NCBI RefSeq assembly: GCF_004000765.1
Contig: NZ_BILW01000038.1
Span: 1 to 62,378 of the forward strand
Length of the DNA: 62,378 bases
Source of the DNA: Paenibacillus chondroitinus NBRC 15376
Lineage (GTDB): Bacteria; Bacillota; Bacilli; Paenibacillales; NBRC-103111
Reading direction: 5' to 3'
Shown: in pieces, positions 16,257 through 25,562 of the stretch
Position numbering within the stretch: the stretch's first letter is position 1
How the letters are laid out: each line of letters opens with the position of its first letter
The notes under the pieces: model-generated
Databases searched by the model: none
What the model was told of the DNA's origin: nothing
The model's input: the letters and a program-made list of their open reading frames with translations, nothing else
Translations under genes and position numbers: made by a program

Positions 16257-16853
16257 TTATTCGCCTTGACTTGGATTAAGCGTAATTTCGTCCAGCGTTT
16301 TCTCAAACGAAGCGCTCATATGTTCAAGGAAATAATCCACTTCCGGCATATTCATTTTCTTCAAGCTTTCTAGAATTTGCTGCTTCGCAACGACGAATTC
16401 GCGGTTGCCGGTGGAAAGCTCCGTTAAGCACTTGATGTAAGCCTCGAGCAAGTCGGCAGCTTTCACCCAGCGGTAGAGCTCAGGATCCGGTTCCTGGATC
16501 AGCTTGCGGTAGATGTCGCTAATTTCCGGCGGAATCGTCTGAATGAGCCGCTCTACAGCGACATCTTCAATTTCGCGGAAGTTGCGCAGGATCTGCTCGT
16601 TGTTGTGTTTGACGGGCTGCGGGATATCGCCCGTTAATACTTCAGACGCATCGTGGAACAATGCGATAGACACAACGCGATCCGTAGGCACATTGCGGCC
16701 ATAGACTTCATTAGCGATCGTACAAAGCATATGGGCGATCGTGGAGACATAGAAAGAATGCTCAGCTACGTTTTCCCTGCGCATGTTCCACATGAGGCTC
16801 CAACGGTCAATATATTTGAGGCGGTACAAATAGGCAAAAAAGTGATGATTCAT
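16257..16853 (-). CDS. HD-domain 5'-deoxynucleotidase, YfbR family
   Basis: A 198-residue HD phosphohydrolase. YfbR of E. coli removes the phosphate of dNMPs. Here the metal ligands are visible: His in ENVAEHSFYVS, the HD pair in ALFHDASEVLTGDI, and a distal Asp in KAADLLEAYIK. WSLMWNMRRENVAEHS is the YfbR substrate region (Arg/Trp). It sits 17 bases downstream of the polysaccharide deacetylase gene on the same strand, so it is probably the second gene of that transcript. No functional link between the two is evident. Confidence 0.88.
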   Translation of the reverse strand: MNHHFFAYLYRLKYIDRWSLMWNMRRENVAEHSFYVSTIAHMLCTIANEVYGRNVPTDRVVSIALFHDASEVLTGDIPQPVKHNNEQILRNFREIEDVAVERLIQTIPPEISDIYRKLIQEPDPELYRWVKAADLLEAYIKCLTELSTGNREFVVAKQQILESLKKMNMPEVDYFLEHMSASFEKTLDEITLNPSQGE

Positions 16854-16870
16854 GAGGTTCCTGTACTCCT

Positions 16871-18013
16871 TCAGTTTGATTTCACGCTCGGCACCACCCG
16901 CGCAGCCACCGTTCCGGTGGCCGGGGTGTAGACGAGCGGCAGCTCGATCAGCGCGCTCAAATCCTCGAGCGCGATCGTGACCTGCCCGTGCTCGCGCAGC
17001 ACGGGCTCCTTCAGCTTCACGCGCGCCGAACCGCGCGTGGCCTCAGCCGCATTCACCTGCAGGGTGAATGCTTCTTGCCCCAGGCGGAGACGAAGCGCTC
17101 CGCCTTCTGCACTTGCGCTGCCGCCGAGCTGCGCTACGGCAGCGGCTGCGTCCACGCGCAGCGGGGCGCTGCCCGGCTGCGCCTGAATGCGGCGCTGGAT
17201 CGAGCGGTCCAGCAGCTCCGGCGTGATGCCGGGGCTGCCCGCGTTGATCCGCGGGATCAGCAGATGGTCGGCGCTGCGCGTCGCCATCTCGGGGGAGATC
17301 GTGAAGGCGTAGCGGATGCCCGCCTTCTGAATTTGTTCCGTCGCCGCAGGCGACGTGATGCCGTATGGATACGCCATGACGTCGAGCGGCGCATCCGTAA
17401 GCCCTGCAAGCTTGCCGACGCAAGCTTGTGTATCCTTCAGCACGCGCTGCTTGTAGGCGTCGTCGTTTTCTCCATCCATGCGGCCGACAAGCGCAGCATC
17501 GCCGCTCGGCAGCTTGTTATGCAGGCTATCGGTGTGGCACCCGATATCGATGAAGTTCGTCGCATGGGTCATTTCACTGATTTGTTCCTTGGACATCGAA
17601 GGAATATAGGATGCCAGCGGATCGGCCAAATCATGCGTGATAACAAAATTGACAGCGGGAACTCGCAAGCTTTTCAAAATCGGATATGCCCCGGTATAAA
17701 AGCTCTGATACCCATCATCAAACGTCACAAGGACAGCGTTGGAAGGTACTGTGGCTCCAGCCAAATATTGCTTGAATTCATTCAGGGAAATAAAATGATA
17801 GCCCTTGCTTAGTAAATACTGCAGCTGATTTTGAAACAGCGAGGATGTAATGGTGCTGGAGCTTGTATCAGTTTCATGGATATGATGATACATGAGGACA
17901 GCAACTTGATCCTGATAGTAGATATCTTGAGATCGCTTGGCCGAGAGCGGCGTAAGCAGAAACGTGAGCCCTATCAGACTCAGCAGAATCGTAATCCCGA
18001 TTCTTTTGGACAT
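16871..18013 (-). CDS. polysaccharide deacetylase with C-terminal amine-oxidase-N-like domain
   Basis: A 380-residue exported protein. An N-terminal membrane anchor or signal (residues 5-25) is followed by a NodB-type deacetylase domain: VLMYHHIHE, VTFDDGYQSF with the catalytic Asp-Asp, then GCHTDSLHN as metal-binding His motif, and YPYGITSPAA. These enzymes remove acetyl groups from cell-wall or surface polysaccharide. The last ~100 residues (RVDAAAAVAQLGGSA... to TGTVAARVVPSVK) resemble the copper amine oxidase N-like wall domain of Paenibacillus exoproteins. The region coding the C-terminal half is markedly more GC-rich than its neighbours. AGGAG precedes the ATG. Confidence 0.88.
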   Translation of the reverse strand: MSKRIGITILLSLIGLTFLLTPLSAKRSQDIYYQDQVAVLMYHHIHETDTSSSTITSSLFQNQLQYLLSKGYHFISLNEFKQYLAGATVPSNAVLVTFDDGYQSFYTGAYPILKSLRVPAVNFVITHDLADPLASYIPSMSKEQISEMTHATNFIDIGCHTDSLHNKLPSGDAALVGRMDGENDDAYKQRVLKDTQACVGKLAGLTDAPLDVMAYPYGITSPAATEQIQKAGIRYAFTISPEMATRSADHLLIPRINAGSPGITPELLDRSIQRRIQAQPGSAPLRVDAAAAVAQLGGSASAEGGALRLRLGQEAFTLQVNAAEATRGSARVKLKEPVLREHGQVTIALEDLSALIELPLVYTPATGTVAARVVPSVKSN

Positions 18014-18031
18014 GTCAGCGTACTCCTTATA

Positions 18032-18040
18032 TGGTATAAT
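18032..18040 (+). promoter_or_regulatory. extended -10 promoter for fumarase
   Basis: TGGTATAAT (18032-18040) lies 49 bases before the fumarase ATG in the divergent gap; no clear -35. Confidence 0.45.
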
Positions 18041-18089
18041 AGTTTGTAATGATTATTATTTGTTAAGTCGAGAGGAGCCATTTTTAGTC

Positions 18090-19640
18090 ATGCAGCATTT
18101 TTATCAAAGCGTCTACGATCTAATTGTCGAAACGTCCACAAACCTTCCGGGTGATGTACGTCGTGCGGTACAAGCCGCAAGCGAAAAAGAAGACAAAGGA
18201 ACTCGCTCAGCGCTCTCCTTATCCCGTATTGCCGATAACATTCATATGGCGGAATGCAATGTCTCTCCGATTTGCCAAGATACAGGCATGCCAACGTTTA
18301 TTATACACTGTCCGGTTGGGGCAAACCAAATTATTATGAAGAAGCAGATTCTTGAAGCCGTTGCTAATGCGACCAAAGCAAGCAAGCTTCGTACGAATTC
18401 GGTGGATTCCTTAACAGGCGCCAATACCGGCGACAATTTGGGACCTGGAACTCCGGTTATTCATTTTGAGCAATGGGAACGCGATGAAGTCGAAGTGAAG
18501 CTGATCCTTAAGGGCGGCGGATGTGAAAATAAAAATATTCAATACAGCCTGCCAGCTGATCTGGAAGGCGTAGGCAAAGCCGGGCGCGATCTTGACGGAA
18601 TCCGCAAATGCATCATGCATGCCGTGTACCAAGCACAAGGGCAAGGGTGCAGCGCAGGCTTTATTGGCGTTGGCATCGGCGGTGATCGGACTAGCGGTTA
18701 CGAGCTCGCGAAGCATCAATTGTTCCGCCATGTCGATGACGTGAACCCGCATCCTGAGCTTCGAAAAGTTGAAGAGTACGTAATGGAGCATGCGAATACA
18801 CTGGGAATTGGTACAATGGGCTTCGGCGGGCAAGTGACATTGCTAGGCTGTAAAGTTGGCGTGGCCAACCGTTTGCCAGCTAGCTTCTTCGTCTCCGTTG
18901 CCTACAACTGTTGGGCGTTCCGCCGTCAAGGCGTGCTTCTTAATCCCGAAACTGGCGAAATTAACGGCTGGTCGTATCCGAGAGGAAGCGAAGTCTCCTT
19001 CCAGGAAGCTTTTGAGGCGAGTGCGGAAGCTGCGAAAAATGTGAAAGAAGAGGATCGTCGCGAGATCGTCTTGACGACTCCGATTTCCGAAGAGCAAATT
19101 CGCAGTCTGAAAGTTGGCGACGTGGTCGTTATTAACGGTACGATGCATACAGGACGCGATGCGCTGCACAAATATTTGATGGATCACGATGCTCCGCTCG
19201 ATTTGAACGGTGCGGCGATTTACCACTGTGGACCGGTTATGAGCAAGGATGAAGCCGGCGAGTGGCATGTGAAAGCGGCCGGCCCGACGACAAGTATTCG
19301 TGAGGAGCCTTACCAAGGCGATATCATTAAGAAGTTCGGGATTCGTGCGGTTATCGGAAAAGGCGGAATGGGTCCGAAAACATTGGCTGCTTTGCAGGAA
19401 CATGGCGGTGTTTATTTGAACGCTATTGGTGGTGCAGCGCAATACTACGCTCAATGCTTTAAGAAGGTTGAAGGCGTTGATTTCATGGAATTCGGTATTC
19501 CAGAAGCAATGTGGCATTTGGAGACAGAAGGTTTCGCAGCCATCGTAACGATGGATTCACATGGCAACAGCTTGCATGCCGACGTTGAGAAAAACGCATT
19601 TGAGAAGCTGTCAGCTTTGAAAGAGCCTGTTTTTAAATAA
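18090..19640 (+). CDS. fumA: class I fumarate hydratase (iron-sulfur)
   Basis: A 516-residue enzyme that interconverts fumarate and malate. It is fused as in class I enzymes: an alpha domain (residues 1 to ~290), with the first cluster cysteine in ECNVSPICQDTGMP, and a beta domain (about 310-516, VVINGTMHTGRDALHKYL and AGPTTSIREEPYQ, quoted separately). I start it at 18090 after AGAGGAGCC rather than at the upstream in-frame codons, which overlap the divergent deacetylase gene. It complements the citZ-icd-mdh cluster 3 kb away. Substrate specificity among class I hydro-lyases is inferred from length and fusion. Confidence 0.93.
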   Translation: MQHFYQSVYDLIVETSTNLPGDVRRAVQAASEKEDKGTRSALSLSRIADNIHMAECNVSPICQDTGMPTFIIHCPVGANQIIMKKQILEAVANATKASKLRTNSVDSLTGANTGDNLGPGTPVIHFEQWERDEVEVKLILKGGGCENKNIQYSLPADLEGVGKAGRDLDGIRKCIMHAVYQAQGQGCSAGFIGVGIGGDRTSGYELAKHQLFRHVDDVNPHPELRKVEEYVMEHANTLGIGTMGFGGQVTLLGCKVGVANRLPASFFVSVAYNCWAFRRQGVLLNPETGEINGWSYPRGSEVSFQEAFEASAEAAKNVKEEDRREIVLTTPISEEQIRSLKVGDVVVINGTMHTGRDALHKYLMDHDAPLDLNGAAIYHCGPVMSKDEAGEWHVKAAGPTTSIREEPYQGDIIKKFGIRAVIGKGGMGPKTLAALQEHGGVYLNAIGGAAQYYAQCFKKVEGVDFMEFGIPEAMWHLETEGFAAIVTMDSHGNSLHADVEKNAFEKLSALKEPVFK

Positions 19641-19704
19641 GCTTAAACGTATTTTGGTTTTGCACTTTTTCATCTTTACAATTAAATAACTGGATTTGGT
19701 ACGG

Positions 19705-19743
19705 GAGAAAGGGTTACTATGTAGAGTAGCCCTTTTCTCTTTG
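19705..19743 (+). terminator. fumarase terminator
   Basis: GAGAAAGGG.TACT pairs with AGTA.CCCTTTTCTC, followed by TTTG. It sits between fumarase and phoR. Confidence 0.7.
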
Positions 19744-19779
19744 AATTCAGACTTGATCTATCGGAGGCTAGATAAACAG

Positions 19780-21576
19780 ATGACGAAATTCCGTGCCAAA
19801 CTGACATTTATTTTGATTGTATTGATTGGTTCATCCATGCTGCTTGCCGGAATTTTTATGGCAAAAGTACTTGAGGATTCTCACGTGAAGTCCCTGGAGG
19901 ATAATATGGAGCGCGAACTTCATGTCCTTGTAGCCACGGGAGACTGGGGCAGAATGGGATCAGAATCTGAGTTGGAATCCTATTTCTCCGAACAAGCCAA
20001 ACGGATAAAAGCAGCAACGAATGAACGATTGACCTTTGTTCGTGCAGACGGCAAAGTGATCGGTGATTCCGATCAAAGTCCAGAGCAAATGGACAACCAC
20101 TTAAGTCGGCCGGAAATTGTGGCAGCTGCTTCAAATGGTGTGGGCTACGCCACGCGATACAGCGATACGCTGAAAGAGAAGATGCTGTACGCCGCCATAC
20201 CAGTGAAGAATGAGTCACAGGTGACAACTGGCTTTTTACGCATATCGTTGAGCCTGGTGCAAGTAGATAATTCCATCCGCAGCTTGTGGTATTTTCTCAT
20301 TGTAGGTTTGATGATCTTATTTGTGATTGCCGGTTTGGTTAGCTATCGAATTGCGAAGGGGATTACTCACCCGATTGAGAAAATGACGAAGGTCGCCCAA
20401 CAAATCACAAATATGAATTATGAATCTCGTGTTCCGGCCTACAGCAATGATGAAGTTGGGCAGCTGGGGCAGGCGATCAATCGGATGTCCGAAAGCTTGC
20501 AGCAGCAAATGGCGCGTATTCAGGAGAATGAGCGCAGACTTCAAGGCGTTATGGAAAATATGCTGAGCGGCATTATGATGATTGACCGCGAAGAGCGGAT
20601 TATGCTGTTAAATCCTTCAGCTGAATACATTTTGGGCTTTTCTTCCCAGGAATTATTGGGGAAAAGATATAACGAAGCCAAGCAGCAGTTTGAGTTTACG
20701 AAGCTGATTCAGGAATGTATAGAGACACGCGAATCCATTCGTGACGAAATGATTTTCTATTATCCGGCCGAGCGTATTCTGGATATTCATTTGAGTCCAA
20801 TTGCCCATGAAGACGAGGAATGGTCAGGGGTACTGATCGTGATTCATGACATCACGGCTGTTCGCAGGCTTGAGCGGATGAGAAGCGAATTTGTTGCGAA
20901 TGTATCCCATGAGCTCAAGACGCCGATTGCCGCAGTCAAGGGTTTCGCTGAGACACTGCTGGCAGGGGCGCTGAATGATAAGGAAACGGCGGTATCGTTC
21001 CTGCAAATTATTTTTGATGAGAGCGAACGGTTAAACCGGTTGATTGGGGATATTCTCGAGCTGTCCAAAATTGAATCCAAGCGGATTCCAATGAATTTTT
21101 CGCCGATTTATTTACCTGAGTTTCTGGAAAGATCGCTTAACGTCTTAAGAAAAGAAGCGGAGAAAAAGCATATCGAGCTGGGGTTGCAGGTTGATGAAGA
21201 TATGTATATTGAAGCGGATGAAGATCGCCTGCGCCAAATTATTATCAATCTACTCTCCAATGGTATTGCGTATACGCAGGAAGGCGGCAAAGTGAAGCTG
21301 CGGATCGAGCCGCTTGATCCGAATAGCGAAGGCGATTACGAGCGTCTGCGTTTAATCGTTTCCGATACGGGTATGGGGATTCCGAAGAAGGATTTACCGC
21401 GTATTTTTGAACGCTTTTACCGGGTAGACAAAGCTCGTTCGCGAAGTTCAGGTGGAACAGGACTGGGCTTATCCATTGTGAAACATTTGGTAGAGCTGCA
21501 TAAAGGGACCATTCGCGTGGATAGCGAGGTTGGAGTTGGAACGAGATTTACCATTGAATTGCCAGTCATCCACTAA
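19780..21576 (+). CDS. phoR: PhoR-type sensor histidine kinase
   Basis: A 598-residue membrane kinase. It has TM1 (residues ~8-30), an extracytoplasmic sensor region (~31-165), TM2 (~168-190), HAMP, a PAS domain (~250-355), HisKA with phospho-acceptor His377 (ANVSHELKTP), and a HATPase domain with the N box INLLSNGIAYTQ and G boxes DTGMGIP and GGTGLGLSIV. This layout matches Bacillus PhoR, which senses phosphate limitation through wall precursor state. The start at 19780 follows TCGGAGG. Here the kinase precedes the regulator, the reverse of the usual phoP-phoR order. The presence of PhoP-like boxes in the phn genes nearby supports the naming. Confidence 0.85.
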   Translation: MTKFRAKLTFILIVLIGSSMLLAGIFMAKVLEDSHVKSLEDNMERELHVLVATGDWGRMGSESELESYFSEQAKRIKAATNERLTFVRADGKVIGDSDQSPEQMDNHLSRPEIVAAASNGVGYATRYSDTLKEKMLYAAIPVKNESQVTTGFLRISLSLVQVDNSIRSLWYFLIVGLMILFVIAGLVSYRIAKGITHPIEKMTKVAQQITNMNYESRVPAYSNDEVGQLGQAINRMSESLQQQMARIQENERRLQGVMENMLSGIMMIDREERIMLLNPSAEYILGFSSQELLGKRYNEAKQQFEFTKLIQECIETRESIRDEMIFYYPAERILDIHLSPIAHEDEEWSGVLIVIHDITAVRRLERMRSEFVANVSHELKTPIAAVKGFAETLLAGALNDKETAVSFLQIIFDESERLNRLIGDILELSKIESKRIPMNFSPIYLPEFLERSLNVLRKEAEKKHIELGLQVDEDMYIEADEDRLRQIIINLLSNGIAYTQEGGKVKLRIEPLDPNSEGDYERLRLIVSDTGMGIPKKDLPRIFERFYRVDKARSRSSGGTGLGLSIVKHLVELHKGTIRVDSEVGVGTRFTIELPVIH

Positions 21577-21672
21577 ATTATATGGCGAAAATGCAACATT
21601 TACATTCACGTAGCAAAATTGTGTTATTATATGGATGTGCAATGTTAATAAACTGTAAATACGGGGGATCCC

Positions 21673-22389
21673 ATGGCACAAAAAATATTAGTCATTGAAG
21701 ACGAGCCTACCTTGGCTCGATTGTTATCGTACAATCTTTCCCAGGAAGGGTATCATACAAAAGTTGTGGATCATGGTGGAGATGGTCTGCAAGAAGCGCT
21801 TCAGCAGTCCTATGATTTAATTATTTTGGACATTATGCTGCCGGGCTTGAATGGGTTTGAGGTGCTGGCTAAGCTTAGACAAAAAGGAAATAGCACGCCA
21901 GTTATTATCTTAACGGCCCGCAATGCAGAAGATGAGGTTGTCCAGGGCTTGAAGCACGGAGCGGATGATTATATCACGAAGCCTTTTGGTGTAGCGGAGT
22001 TGCTGGCACGAGTATCCGCAGTATTGCGCAGAACGATGTCGGAGGATGTCACGGTAGACAAGCAGGGAACGAATGAGAAAGTCATTCAGGCCGGCGAGCT
22101 CTTCATCTATCCAGAGAAATATGAAGTCGTTCTGAATGGCGAATCGATTCCTTTGAGACCTAAAGAGTTCGAGGTACTGCTGTATCTCGTACAGCGTCCA
22201 GGCGTAGTCGTGACGAGAGACGATCTTATGAATATTGTTTGGGGCTTTGATTATATCGGCGGACAGCGTACCGTGGATGTTCACGTAAGTTCGCTGCGCA
22301 AAAAGCTGGAGATGAATCAGCAATCCGTGCAGATTGATTCGATTCGCGGGGTCGGATATAAGCTGGTGGCGTCAATTATCAAAAAGTAA
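21673..22389 (+). CDS. phoP: PhoP-type response regulator
   Basis: A 238-residue OmpR-family regulator. The receiver domain has the acidic pocket EDEP (residues 9-12), phospho-acceptor Asp53 (LIILDIMLPG), Thr in ILTARN and Lys in YITKPFG. The winged-helix domain (about 135-235) ends in GGQRTVDVHVSSLRKKLE, the recognition helix region. In Bacillus PhoP binds tandem TT(A/T/C)A(C/T)A repeats 11 bp apart and controls phosphate-starvation genes. Its 96-bp leader holds TTTACA (21599-21604) and a TTAATA-N5-TAAATA pair, so autoregulation is possible but the spacing is not decisive. Confidence 0.85.
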   Translation: MAQKILVIEDEPTLARLLSYNLSQEGYHTKVVDHGGDGLQEALQQSYDLIILDIMLPGLNGFEVLAKLRQKGNSTPVIILTARNAEDEVVQGLKHGADDYITKPFGVAELLARVSAVLRRTMSEDVTVDKQGTNEKVIQAGELFIYPEKYEVVLNGESIPLRPKEFEVLLYLVQRPGVVVTRDDLMNIVWGFDYIGGQRTVDVHVSSLRKKLEMNQQSVQIDSIRGVGYKLVASIIKK

Positions 22390-22392
22390 GGA

Positions 22393-22435
22393 GCCTAGGG
22401 GGCTGGTGAAACAGCTACCCGGGCTTATTTTTTTG
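22393..22435 (+). terminator. phoP terminator
   Basis: AGCC..GGGCTG, loop, CAGC..CCC.GGCT, then a seven-T run within CTTATTTTTTT. Confidence 0.6.
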
Positions 22436-22570
22436 CCTTGATTCATTTCTCGCAAGGTTCAGATAACACAATCGGATATAATTATCGCCAGATCAGAAAT
22501 TTTATTTTTGCCGGTTTTTGATATACTGATAAATAGTACGAGCTCAGACGAAAACCTAAGGAGGACCATC

Positions 22571-23653
22571 ATGTCCAAAACGTATCGAATCGCGATTATC
22601 GGCTGTGGAGGCATTGCCAACGGCAAACATATGCCAAGTTTGAACAAATTAAAAAATGTAGAAATGGTTGCTTTCTGCGATATCATTCCTGAAAAAGCGC
22701 AAGAAGCTGCCGACAAGTATGGAAAAGGCGAAACTCGCGTATATGAAGATTACCGTGAGCTTCTGAAAGACAGCACAATTGATATCGTTCATGTTTGTAC
22801 ACCAAATGATTCGCATGCAGAGATTACGATTGCGGCATTGGAAGCCGGCAAACACGTAATGTCCGAGAAACCGATGGCCAAAACAGCAGCGGATGCTCGC
22901 CGAATGGTGGAAGCAGCGAAACGCACAGGCAAAAAATTGACCGTTGGTTACAACAATCGTTTCCGCAGCGACAGCCAGCACCTGCACCAACTTTGTTCGG
23001 AAGGTGAGCTAGGCGATATTTATTTCGCAAAAGCTCATGCGATCCGCCGCCGCGCGGTACCAACATGGGGCGTGTTCCTTGATGAAGAGAAGCAAGGCGG
23101 AGGGCCTTTGATTGATATCGGAACGCATGCCCTCGATTTGACACTGTGGATGATGAACAATTATGAGCCGAAGGTTGTTCTTGGTACTTCGTACCATAAA
23201 TTGTCCCAACGCGAAAACGCAGCAAACGCATGGGGCCCTTGGGATCCATCCAAGTTTACCGTCGAGGATTCTGCATTCGGTATGATTACGATGAAAAATG
23301 GAGCAACCATTATCCTCGAATCAAGTTGGGCGCTGAATACGCTGGAAGTCGATGAAGCTAAATGCACACTTAGCGGTACAGAAGGCGGCGCGGACATGAA
23401 AAATGGCCTTCGCATTAACGGCGAAAAGCACAGCCGTTTGTATACAACAGAGGTTGAACTGAATGCCGGAGGCGTTGCCTTCTATGATGGCGCAACGGAA
23501 AGCGCGCCTGATCTGGAAATGCGCCTTTGGATTCAAGCCATTGAAAATGATACAGATCCTGTCGTTACACCGGAGCAAGCCTGCGTCGTTTCTGAGATTC
23601 TAGAAGCAATCTACGAATCCGCTAAAACAGGTAAAGCTGTTTATTTCGACTAA
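22571..23653 (+). CDS. Gfo/Idh/MocA family oxidoreductase
   Basis: A 360-residue NAD(P)-dependent sugar or inositol dehydrogenase-type protein. The N-terminal Rossmann domain starts IAIIGCGGIANGKH; the linker has the family motif SEKPMAKTAADARR (EKP, with the catalytic Lys), and GGPLIDIGTHALDL carries the conserved Asp-x-x-x-His pair. I start it at 22571 because AGGAGGACC lies just upstream. The substrate cannot be named. It converges on an AraC gene whose own target may be the dioxygenase-like gene beyond it. Confidence 0.9.
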   Translation: MSKTYRIAIIGCGGIANGKHMPSLNKLKNVEMVAFCDIIPEKAQEAADKYGKGETRVYEDYRELLKDSTIDIVHVCTPNDSHAEITIAALEAGKHVMSEKPMAKTAADARRMVEAAKRTGKKLTVGYNNRFRSDSQHLHQLCSEGELGDIYFAKAHAIRRRAVPTWGVFLDEEKQGGGPLIDIGTHALDLTLWMMNNYEPKVVLGTSYHKLSQRENAANAWGPWDPSKFTVEDSAFGMITMKNGATIILESSWALNTLEVDEAKCTLSGTEGGADMKNGLRINGEKHSRLYTTEVELNAGGVAFYDGATESAPDLEMRLWIQAIENDTDPVVTPEQACVVSEILEAIYESAKTGKAVYFD

Positions 23654-23690
23654 TTTCAACGATTTCCCAGGAAATAACCAAGAAATAAAG

Positions 23691-23733
23691 AATCCCCTTT
23701 TTCGAGTGTTAAGCTCGAATGAAGGGGATTTTG
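23691..23733. terminator. bidirectional terminator
   Basis: AATCCCCTT..TCGAG, loop, CTCGA..AAGGGGATT; T-rich on the + side and A-rich upstream, so it can serve both convergent genes. The AraC stop codon lies in the loop region. Confidence 0.85.
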
Positions 23734-24587
23734 CTTTTTTTCAGCTCTCCTGGCGTTAGACCGGTTCGTTTCTTAAAGGTTTTGGAGAAATGATGTAGAT
23801 CCGCAAATCCGCAATAGCTGGCAATGGATTCCTGACTAAGATCCGTATGGGTCAGCAATTCTTTGGCATGATTCACCCGCATGTTCATCAAATATTGGTG
23901 AGGGGAGATGCCATACCGCTGTTTGAACACCATGCTGAATCGGGAGATCGACAGATTCGCTCGTGCGGCCATATCCGCTAAGGAGATAGGATCACTTAAA
24001 TGATGCGAAAAGTAAGAAGTAATCCAGTCGAACGACTGTGACGCGGTGTATGGTGCTTGATAGTAGGTTTCTAATAAAGAGAGAATGATCTCAGTAACCA
24101 GATGCTGCGTCTTAAGTTGGATGAGCGGATCCTGCTTTTCGGCTTGCTCGATAACTTGCAGCAGTGTTTCTTTCAGTTTTAACGGCTTGGACGGTTCAAC
24201 CTGCACAGGCATTTCCACCCCGTACAAGTCTTTGATGGTTGGCTGTAAAAGATGCTGATAAGCCGATAAATCAATTTGTCCTGGGCGGGTAGGAAAACTG
24301 TGCTCACGTTCAGGGTTAAAACTGAGATCAAAATGGATATACGGCGTTACGGTATTCGTTAACCCTTCCAAAGACAGCAAGCTGCCGGGCTGTACAAGGC
24401 AAAATTGACCTGCGTTAAATGTATATTTTTTATGATCAACATGAAAACAACAAGTGCCTTCTTGAATGTAGACCAATAAATAATCAAGCAATCTGCGCTC
24501 TGGATAAGACCATGGTTTACGAACGGCAAAGTCGCTTTGTCTAACGAATGGCACGATGGGATGTTGTTTCAGAAAATCGCTTAGCAT
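23709..24587 (-). CDS. AraC family transcriptional regulator (first of two)
   Basis: A 292-residue regulator. The N-terminal cupin-like sensing region (residues ~20-140: RLLDYLLVYIQEGTCCFHVD..FNAGQFCLVQPGS, in pieces) precedes two helix-turn-helix units (about 190-288), with DMAARANLSISRFSMVFKQ and the signature end IASYCGFADLHHFSKTFKKR. Such regulators usually act on the divergent neighbour, here the phytanoyl-CoA-dioxygenase-like gene at 24705. Two TTTGACA repeats 21 bp apart in the shared gap are candidate operators. The inducer is unknown. Confidence 0.9.
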   Translation of the reverse strand: MLSDFLKQHPIVPFVRQSDFAVRKPWSYPERRLLDYLLVYIQEGTCCFHVDHKKYTFNAGQFCLVQPGSLLSLEGLTNTVTPYIHFDLSFNPEREHSFPTRPGQIDLSAYQHLLQPTIKDLYGVEMPVQVEPSKPLKLKETLLQVIEQAEKQDPLIQLKTQHLVTEIILSLLETYYQAPYTASQSFDWITSYFSHHLSDPISLADMAARANLSISRFSMVFKQRYGISPHQYLMNMRVNHAKELLTHTDLSQESIASYCGFADLHHFSKTFKKRTGLTPGELKKSKIPFIRA

Positions 24588-24613
24588 CGAAGTTCCTTTC
24601 CACTTCAGTTGTT

Positions 24614-24641
24614 TTTGACAATAATATAACCTTGTTTGACA
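24614..24641 (+). promoter_or_regulatory. direct TTTGACA repeats, candidate AraC operator
   Basis: TTTGACA at 24614-24620 and again at 24635-24641, 21 bp (two helical turns) apart in the 117-bp gap between the divergent AraC and dioxygenase-like genes. Either could also serve as a -35 element. Confidence 0.4.
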
Positions 24642-24704
24642 AAGATTTGGAACAGCTTGAACCCTATAATAAAGCTATAATTATACAAATTGAGGTGATC
24701 CGAG

Positions 24705-25553
24705 ATGAGCATGAAAGAAACAAGCCATACCCAATCGTTGCCCTCTTTGGAAGACAGTTATACCTTGTCGGAGCAGCAGATACAAAGCTACCAGCAGAAA
24801 GGACATATTTTACTTCGGCAGGTAGCCAGCCCATCGGAAATCGCTTCTTACGAGCCGGTTATTACTGATTTGGTGAAGGAACTGAATTATCATAACAAAC
24901 CGGTTGAACAGCGTGATACGTATGGCAAGGCTTTTATCCAAATATCTAACTTGTGGGAAAAAAGCGAAGCGGCTCGCAGGTTCGTATTAGCCAAAAGATT
25001 TGCCAAAATCGCAGCGGAATTGATGGGCGTCGAAGGCGTGCGCATTTATCATGATCAGGCTTTGTATAAGGAACCTCATGGAGGGCATACCCCATGGCAT
25101 CAAGACCAAATCTATTGGCCGCTGGATACAGATAAAACGATTACGATGTGGATGCCGCTGGTGCCTATTTCCGAAGAAATAGGATCCATGACCTTTGCTT
25201 CTGAGTCTCACCGCATCGGTTACATTAACAAAATGGTGATTTCCGATGAGTCCCACCGCACTTTAGCCGGTTATATTGAAGGCAAAGGATATGAAACGAT
25301 GTCCCATGGCGCTATGGAAGCCGGAGATGCAACATTTCATGCCGGGTGGACGCTGCACAGCGCGCCTGGGAACCCGACGGATGCCATGCGCAAAGTGATG
25401 ACGGTCATCTACTATGCGGACGGACTGCGTATTGCGGAGCCGGATAGTAAAGCACGCGAAAGCGATTTGAAAGCATGGTTTCCTGGCGCTAAGCCCGGCG
25501 ATTTGGCGGCAACCGCCATTAACCCGATGGTTTACAGCCGATCCGTACGATAG
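24705..25553 (+). CDS. phytanoyl-CoA dioxygenase (PhyH) family protein (first)
   Basis: A 282-residue Fe(II)/2-oxoglutarate dioxygenase-like protein. Metal ligands are likely His132 and Asp134 (TPWHQDQIYW) and His218 (WTLHSAPGNP). The 2-oxoglutarate-binding Arg is expected downstream (RKVMTVIYYADG). Family members hydroxylate diverse small molecules, so the substrate is open. GAGGTGATC precedes the ATG. Divergent from one AraC gene and convergent with another; a similar AraC-PhyH pair follows immediately. Confidence 0.85.
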   Translation: MSMKETSHTQSLPSLEDSYTLSEQQIQSYQQKGHILLRQVASPSEIASYEPVITDLVKELNYHNKPVEQRDTYGKAFIQISNLWEKSEAARRFVLAKRFAKIAAELMGVEGVRIYHDQALYKEPHGGHTPWHQDQIYWPLDTDKTITMWMPLVPISEEIGSMTFASESHRIGYINKMVISDESHRTLAGYIEGKGYETMSHGAMEAGDATFHAGWTLHSAPGNPTDAMRKVMTVIYYADGLRIAEPDSKARESDLKAWFPGAKPGDLAATAINPMVYSRSVR

Positions 25554-25562
25554 CCATTGAGG

